NCBI GenBank assembly: GCA_030612585.1
Contig: JAUWNP010000086.1
Coordinates: 1-17,568 of the forward strand
DNA length: 17,568 bases
Reading direction: 5' to 3'
Source: Anaerolineae bacterium
GTDB taxonomy: Bacteria; Chloroflexota; Anaerolineae; B4-G1
Part shown: one piece after another, positions 14,549-17,568 of the stretch
Position numbering within the stretch: the stretch's first letter is position 1
Layout: each line of letters begins with the position of its first letter
Notes under the pieces: generated by a model
The model's input: only the letters and a program-made list of their open reading frames with translations
Databases searched by the model: none
What the model was told of the DNA's origin: nothing
Program-made: the position numbers and the translations under genes

Positions 14549-14632
14549 TTGCTCGCCAGGGATCGTCAGATCCCGGCTATGTGCGGCTTGATCGGCCCTT
14601 AAGACGTGGATCTGGCGATCCCCTCTGAGCAA
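14549..14632. repeat. 84-bp imperfect inverted repeat
   Basis: The two 25-bp arms (14549-14573 and 14608-14632) match as reverse complements at 20 of 25 positions, with TTGCTC and GAGCAA at the tips. The left arm and the base after it form a small hairpin, GGGATC-GTCA-GATCCC (14559-14574), and the right arm contains GGATC-TGGC-GATCC. The element begins 24 bp after the stop codon of the antitoxin gene, where a toxin gene would be expected. It has no protein-coding content that I recognise. The rest of 14479-14656 shows no gene. Confidence 0.7.
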
Positions 14633-14656
14633 GTTTATTGGCCTTCACTATCCTCT

Positions 14657-14944
14657 CTACTCCGCCCAGCGTCGTTCCAATTCGGCCACTATCTGCTCGT
14701 GTGGGATCCCTTCACCGCGAGCCAGTTGTGCTTCACCGATGGCAATGGCGGCCCGGATTCCCATCTCTTCCAGATGGCCCAGCCGCTCTATGAGTTCGAA
14801 GTAATCCTCTGCACTCACCAGTACGGCTGCCGAGCGTCCACGCTGCGTGACCAGCACCGCCGTGCCATTCTCTCGCACCCGTCGCACAATTGCACTGGCC
14901 TTCCGTGTCAGGTCACTTACCGGAACCGCTTCTCGCACTAGCAT
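14657..14944 (-). CDS. Phd/YefM-family antitoxin, apparently without toxin
   Basis: A 95-residue protein of the Phd/YefM type. The N-terminal domain (about 1-60) has VPVSDLTRKASAIVRRVRE and TAVLVTQRGRSAAVLVS, the dimerising DNA-binding fold. It is followed by the toxin-binding helical tail with EDYFELIERLGHLEEMG. In intact systems it neutralises a RelE-, Doc- or VapC-type toxin and represses its own operon. The toxin gene normally follows within a few bases. Here the minus strand runs into an inverted repeat, and no toxin-like frame is present on either side. It may be a relic, a solitary regulator, or an antitoxin acting against a toxin encoded elsewhere. The start is preceded by a G-rich stretch (GGGGGG) that can serve as a ribosome binding site. 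A promoter candidate lies about 40 bp upstream. Confidence 0.85.
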   Translation of the reverse strand: MLVREAVPVSDLTRKASAIVRRVRENGTAVLVTQRGRSAAVLVSAEDYFELIERLGHLEEMGIRAAIAIGEAQLARGEGIPHEQIVAELERRWAE

Positions 14945-14984
14945 CTAGCCCCCCTATTAGAGCCTGTATTAAGATACGCTGTTG

Positions 14985-15013
14985 AGTATAGCACCAAGAG
15001 CGATTTTAGTTAA
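14985..15013 (-). promoter_or_regulatory. Candidate promoter of the antitoxin gene
   Basis: On the minus strand, TTAACT (15013-15008) and TATACT (14990-14985) are 17 nt apart, matching 4 of 6 and 5 of 6 sigma70 positions. Transcription would start near 14978, about 35 nt before the antitoxin ATG. Antitoxins of this family usually bind palindromes overlapping such promoters; I see no obvious one. Confidence 0.5.
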
Positions 15014-15037
15014 GGCGTTTACGATGGAAGCCGGCAA

Positions 15038-15166
15038 CCACTTAGCTTGCTCGGCCTGGATTGCCAAATCCAGGCCCGAAGTGGCCGAAACCGCTCTCTG
15101 GCTCGATGCTTCTGGCTCGGAGCACTGAATTTGCCCTGTCCAGCCGCCGGATCTGACGATCCGGCG
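15038..15166. repeat. Palindrome-rich intergenic element
   Basis: Two strong hairpins lie in the gap between the antitoxin promoter and the end of the GTPase gene. One is GGCCTGGATT-gcca-AATCCAGGCC (15053-15076), inside an outer CCACTT/AAGTGG pairing that begins at 15038. The other is CGCCGGATC-tgac-GATCCGGCG (15145-15166). Both share the GGAT/ATCC core seen in the palindromes of 14549-14632 and in the mobile element. TTGCTCGG at 15047-15054 also resembles the TTGCTC tip of the other repeat. I see nothing in 15167-15251. Confidence 0.65.
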
Positions 15167-15251
15167 GGAGCGACTGAGTTACGGAAGCCGAATCTTGTTC
15201 CGCACAGGCACAGCCCGCGTGTCTCAATACCGTGGGATGCGGAAGGCGGGC

Positions 15252-16574
15252 CTAGCCGAACCGCTCGACCAGTATCTCCTCCAGCGTCGGCCGGCCGATG
15301 ACCTGGAGTTCGTAGCGCACACGGTCTACCGGGTGGCGGATGTTGACCAGTCGCCGCAGGTCAATGGGGGTGGCCACCAATACCAGATCGCACGGGGTCG
15401 CGTTGATGGTCTCCTCCAGGTCCTGTATTTGCTCATCCCCGTATCCCATCGCCGGCAGGAGCGGGCCGATGCGGGGGTACTTCTCTAAGGTGGCGGCGAT
15501 GGAGCGAACCGCGTAGGGCCGTGGGTCCACCAACTCCGCCGCACCGAACCGCCGGGCAGCCACCACGCCGGCCCCGTAGGCCATCCCTCCGTGGGTCAGC
15601 GTGGGACCATCCTCAATTACCAGCACCCGCTTGCCCCGGACTGCCGCCGGGTCCTCGACGAAGATGGGGGAGGCGGCCTCCACCACGGTGGCCTGCGGGT
15701 TGACCGCGTAGATGTTCTCCCGCACCTGGGCCACGCCCTCGGGGCTGGCTGTGTCCACCTTGTTGATGACCACTACCTCCGCCGCACGCAGGTTGGCCTC
15801 GCCGGGATGGTAACGGAGTTCGTGGCCGGGCCGGTGAGGGTCCGCCAAGACGATGTGCAGGTCGGGCCGGAAGAAGGGCAGGTCGTTGTTCCCTCCGTCC
15901 CAGACGATCACGTCCGCCTCCTCCTCCGCCTGGCGCAGGATACGCTCGTAGTCCACCCCGGCGTAGACGACTAGGCCCCGGTCCAGGTGCGGCTCATACT
16001 CCTCCCGTTCCTCGATGGTGCACCTGTGAAGGTCCAGGTCCTCGTAGGTGGCGAACCGTTGTACTATCTGGGTGGTCAGGTCGCCGTAGGGCATGGGGTG
16101 GCGGACCACGACCACCTGCTTGCCCGTCCGCTGGAGCACGTCACAGACGTGGCGGGTGGTCTGGCTCTTGCCGGAACCGGTGCGCACGGCACAGACCGCC
16201 ACCACCGGCTTGCTGCTTTCCAGCATCGTCGAGCCGGTTCCCATCAGCCGGAAGTCGGCTCCCGCAACCAGCACCTGCGAGCCCTTGTGCATCACGTACT
16301 CGTGGGGGACGTCGGAGTAGGAGAAGACCACCTGATCCACCTGGTGCTGGCGGATTAGAGTGTCCAATTCCGCCTCGGGGTAGATGGGGATGCCCTCCGG
16401 GTACAGGTTTCCGGCCAGTTCCGGCGGATACCTGCGCCCATCGATGTTGGGGATCTGGGTGGCGGTGAAGGCGACGACCTGGTAGTCTGGGTTGTCGCGG
16501 AAGTAGGCGTTGAAGTTGTGGAAGTCGCGCCCGGCGGCGCCCATAATGATGGTGACGAAACGTTTATGGGTCAT
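15252..16574 (-). CDS. Cyclic 2,3-diphosphoglycerate synthetase-like GTPase
   Basis: A 440-residue protein of the COG2403 predicted-GTPase family, annotated by homology to the archaeal cyclic 2,3-diphosphoglycerate synthetase, which forms an intramolecular phosphoanhydride in a thermoprotectant. An N-terminal Rossmann-like part begins VTIIMGAAGRDFHNFNAYFR (7-26). The Walker A motif AVRTGSGKS (129-137) has Lys136, WDGGNND lies at 225-231, and the G4-type NKVD at 271-274 suggests guanine recognition. EDGPTLTHGGM (321-331) is strongly conserved in the family. An open frame extends to 16811, but the ATG at 16574 overlaps the stop of the upstream gene as ATGA, giving translational coupling. The product is not established for bacterial members, so the reaction is uncertain. 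Confidence 0.82.
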   Translation of the reverse strand: MTHKRFVTIIMGAAGRDFHNFNAYFRDNPDYQVVAFTATQIPNIDGRRYPPELAGNLYPEGIPIYPEAELDTLIRQHQVDQVVFSYSDVPHEYVMHKGSQVLVAGADFRLMGTGSTMLESSKPVVAVCAVRTGSGKSQTTRHVCDVLQRTGKQVVVVRHPMPYGDLTTQIVQRFATYEDLDLHRCTIEEREEYEPHLDRGLVVYAGVDYERILRQAEEEADVIVWDGGNNDLPFFRPDLHIVLADPHRPGHELRYHPGEANLRAAEVVVINKVDTASPEGVAQVRENIYAVNPQATVVEAASPIFVEDPAAVRGKRVLVIEDGPTLTHGGMAYGAGVVAARRFGAAELVDPRPYAVRSIAATLEKYPRIGPLLPAMGYGDEQIQDLEETINATPCDLVLVATPIDLRRLVNIRHPVDRVRYELQVIGRPTLEEILVERFG

Positions 16575-16867
16575 ACTGCGATGTTTTCCTCCGCCCAGAT
16601 GTCCTCCTCCACAGCGTTTTCCTTGCCGCGCACCAGGAAGAGCCACAGCAGCAGGGGCACGATCAGTACCAGGATGCTCAGGCAGCACGGGGCGATGCCC
16701 CAGGCGGGTGGCATAGTGCCGGTCTGCGTGGTTGGGCCGAACTCGGTGTTCCACTCCCCCAGTCCGGTGAATATCAGGGCGCTCCCGAAACACAGCGGAA
16801 TCGTGCAGCACAGAAGCGTGAGGATGCCCACGACAATAGTGATGGTTGTACCTGTCTGTTTTGTCAT
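16571..16867 (-). CDS. Small two-helix membrane protein, unknown function
   Basis: I do not recognise the family. The 98-residue product has two hydrophobic segments (about 9-37 and 57-79), joined by a polar loop with Pro and Thr, and an acidic C-terminal tail rich in Glu. Cysteine pairs sit in both segments (Cys20-Cys21 and Cys61-Cys62), with Cys26 between them. The start at 16867 is set by AAGGAG nine bases upstream; the longer open frame to 17023 is translated mobile-element sequence. Its stop overlaps the start of the GTPase gene as ATGA, so the two are almost certainly co-expressed. That suggests a membrane partner or transport role, but nothing in the sequence states it. Confidence 0.75.
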   Translation of the reverse strand: MTKQTGTTITIVVGILTLLCCTIPLCFGSALIFTGLGEWNTEFGPTTQTGTMPPAWGIAPCCLSILVLIVPLLLWLFLVRGKENAVEEDIWAEENIAV

Positions 16868-16956
16868 TTGCTCTTTCTCCTTATTTGATAGAGACTTCTC
16901 GGAAAGTCTGTCTTGCTCCCATAACACTACAGCGAATTGGGAAACAAACGAATTTG

Positions 16957-17068
16957 GTATCTTCTCAAAAACTTGGGGCGGGTGTAGGTCGGATTTGCTA
17001 TCCGACCGGACGGCGGTTAGCAAAACCGCCCTACAGTCGTCATCCCCCCCTGAATATTGAGAAGATAC
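16957..17068 (-). mobile_element. MITE-like element, copy 2
   Basis: Exactly 112 bp, with the same perfect 12-bp terminal inverted repeats (16957-16968 and 17057-17068). Its reverse complement matches 14291-14402 at 109 of 112 positions without gaps. An 8-bp direct repeat CGAATTTG flanks it (16949-16956 and 17069-17076). It is inserted about 90 bp upstream of the membrane protein start, where promoter sequences would be expected. The rest of 16868-17280 holds the 17079-17194 element and no gene. Confidence 0.93.
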
Positions 17069-17078
17069 CGAATTTGTT

Positions 17079-17194
17079 ACTACTCAGCCATAAGGTGCAA
17101 CGCACTTGTCTCTTGCCATTTCAGCGATTTTGTCCAGCAGGTTGCACCGTAGAACAGACAGATTTGTAGCAAAAGTGCGTTGCACCTGAGTAGT
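17079..17194. repeat. 116-bp element with 22-bp inverted ends
   Basis: The left end, ACTACTC (17079-17085) and AGGTGCAACGCACTT (17093-17107), is interrupted by a 7-nt insert. It is the exact reverse complement of the uninterrupted right end at 17173-17194. A further GTTGCACC lies inside at 17131-17138. It begins two bases after the target duplication of the second mobile element. I find no direct repeats immediately flanking it. It is unrelated in sequence to the 112-bp element, has no coding capacity, and may be another non-autonomous element or a structured RNA or DNA site. Confidence 0.75.
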
Positions 17195-17266
17195 GAAACG
17201 AATTCTTGCTCTGCCCGGCCATTCGTTTTATTCTTCATTCGTTGTAGTGTCCCACAGCAACCACAC

Positions 17267-17284
17267 GTGAACGCTTACGTTCAC
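17267..17284. other. Small hairpin at the end of nusB
   Basis: GTGAACG pairs with CGTTCAC around a CTTA loop, overlapping the nusB stop codon. No T-run follows on the minus strand, so a termination role is only possible. Confidence 0.3.
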
Positions 17285-17568
17285 TGCTTGCCCCTCGCCG
17301 CGGCCGCATCATTGACTGCCTGATTGACTGCCTGCGCGATAGCCTCTTTGTGTTCCACCAATGCGCCTAGCACGCCGTTTACGAAGCGCGGGGCACTGTC
17401 GGAGCCGAAGGCCTTGGCCAGTTCGACGGCCTCGTTGATGGCTACCTTGATGGGCGTGTTGCTGTCCACGGCGAACTCGAAGATCGCGATGCGCAGGATG
17501 TTACGATCAATGTAGGCCATCTGTTCCAGCGGCCACTCGGGAGCGTGGCGATGGATGAAAACGTCGAG
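17281..17568 (-). CDS. nusB: NusB antitermination factor, C-terminal part
   Basis: NusB binds boxA RNA with NusE (ribosomal protein S10) and promotes antitermination of rRNA operons. The frame stays open to the window edge, reading [16 protein letters not shown] before [16 protein letters not shown], so the start lies outside. The 95 visible residues contain the family hallmarks: [20 protein letters not shown], the [12 protein letters not shown] helix and [13 protein letters not shown]. The internal ATG at 17520 is not the start. No operon partner is visible downstream, where repeat elements begin. Confidence 0.93.
   Translation of the reverse strand, partial: LDVFIHRHAPEWPLEQMAYIDRNILRIAIFEFAVDSNTPIKVAINEAVELAKAFGSDSAPRFVNGVLGALVEHKEAIAQAVNQAVNDAAAARGKQ

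Noticed and set aside
14270..14602. Plus-strand open frame of about 110 codons
   Set aside because: It is translated mobile-element and hairpin sequence with no ribosome binding site. The same peptide pieces appear where copy 2 is translated.
14549..14656. A small toxin gene downstream of the antitoxin
   Set aside because: All frames in this gap are short or run through palindromes, and none resembles RelE, Doc, ParE or PIN-domain toxins.
16575..16811. 79-residue N-terminal extension of the GTPase
   Set aside because: It overlaps the membrane protein gene in another frame and shows no family similarity. The family start motif begins at the ATGA overlap.
16868..17023. N-terminal extension of the small membrane protein
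   Set aside because: The extra residues are read through the mobile element. The ATG at 16867 has a clear AAGGAG.

Overview
The window reads as a GC-rich bacterial chromosome segment. The best guess is a Chloroflexota (Anaerolineae-like) genome. That is an inference from gene content (a cyclic-2,3-diphosphoglycerate-synthetase-like GTPase, a Tat/lipoprotein amidohydrolase with a Pro/Thr-rich linker, DUF35/thiolase pairs) and from the short 7-8 nt tandem repeats between genes. No rRNA, tRNA or CRISPR array was seen, so the placement is not firm.

Layout: (1) 1-407 holds the decayed C-terminal tail of a glycosyltransferase and a bidirectional terminator. (2) 408-8183, all on the minus strand, is a CoA-metabolism cluster. 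In transcription order it contains two SCP-x-type thiolase-fold proteins, two Zn-ribbon/OB-fold DUF35 proteins, a PGN_0703-type putative restriction endonuclease, a fused alpha-beta family I CoA-transferase and an acyl-CoA dehydrogenase. Both thiolase-fold proteins lack the nucleophilic cysteine and the usual active-site histidine. (3) 8305-12150 (minus) is a large single-chain restriction-modification enzyme, nuclease plus N6-adenine methyltransferase plus specificity region, whose specificity third is visibly AT-richer than the rest. Just upstream of it lies the frameshifted tail of an alpha/beta-hydrolase. (4) 12434-14260 (plus) is an exported amidohydrolase with its own promoter. (5) 14261-15251 is mostly non-coding: a small inverted-repeat mobile element, several related palindromes and an antitoxin gene without a toxin. 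(6) 15252-16867 (minus) is a translationally coupled pair, a small two-helix membrane protein followed by the cDPG-synthetase-like GTPase. (7) 16868-17280 holds a second copy of the mobile element and a different 116-bp inverted-repeat element. (8) 17281 to the end is the C-terminal part of nusB.

How the genes may work together: the CoA-transferase would activate an acid, the acyl-CoA dehydrogenase would desaturate the thioester, and the thiolase-fold/DUF35 pairs would do a later carbon-carbon bond step. This resembles the logic of bacterial steroid side-chain and benzylsuccinate degradation, where a thiolase-fold enzyme works only with a DUF35 partner. The substrate cannot be read from the sequence, and no hydratase or hydroxyacyl-CoA dehydrogenase is present here.

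The most notable structural discovery is a 112-bp non-autonomous element (perfect 12-bp terminal inverted repeats, 8-bp target duplications). It occurs twice in opposite orientations with 109 of 112 positions identical, and carries two REP-like hairpins with complementary loops.
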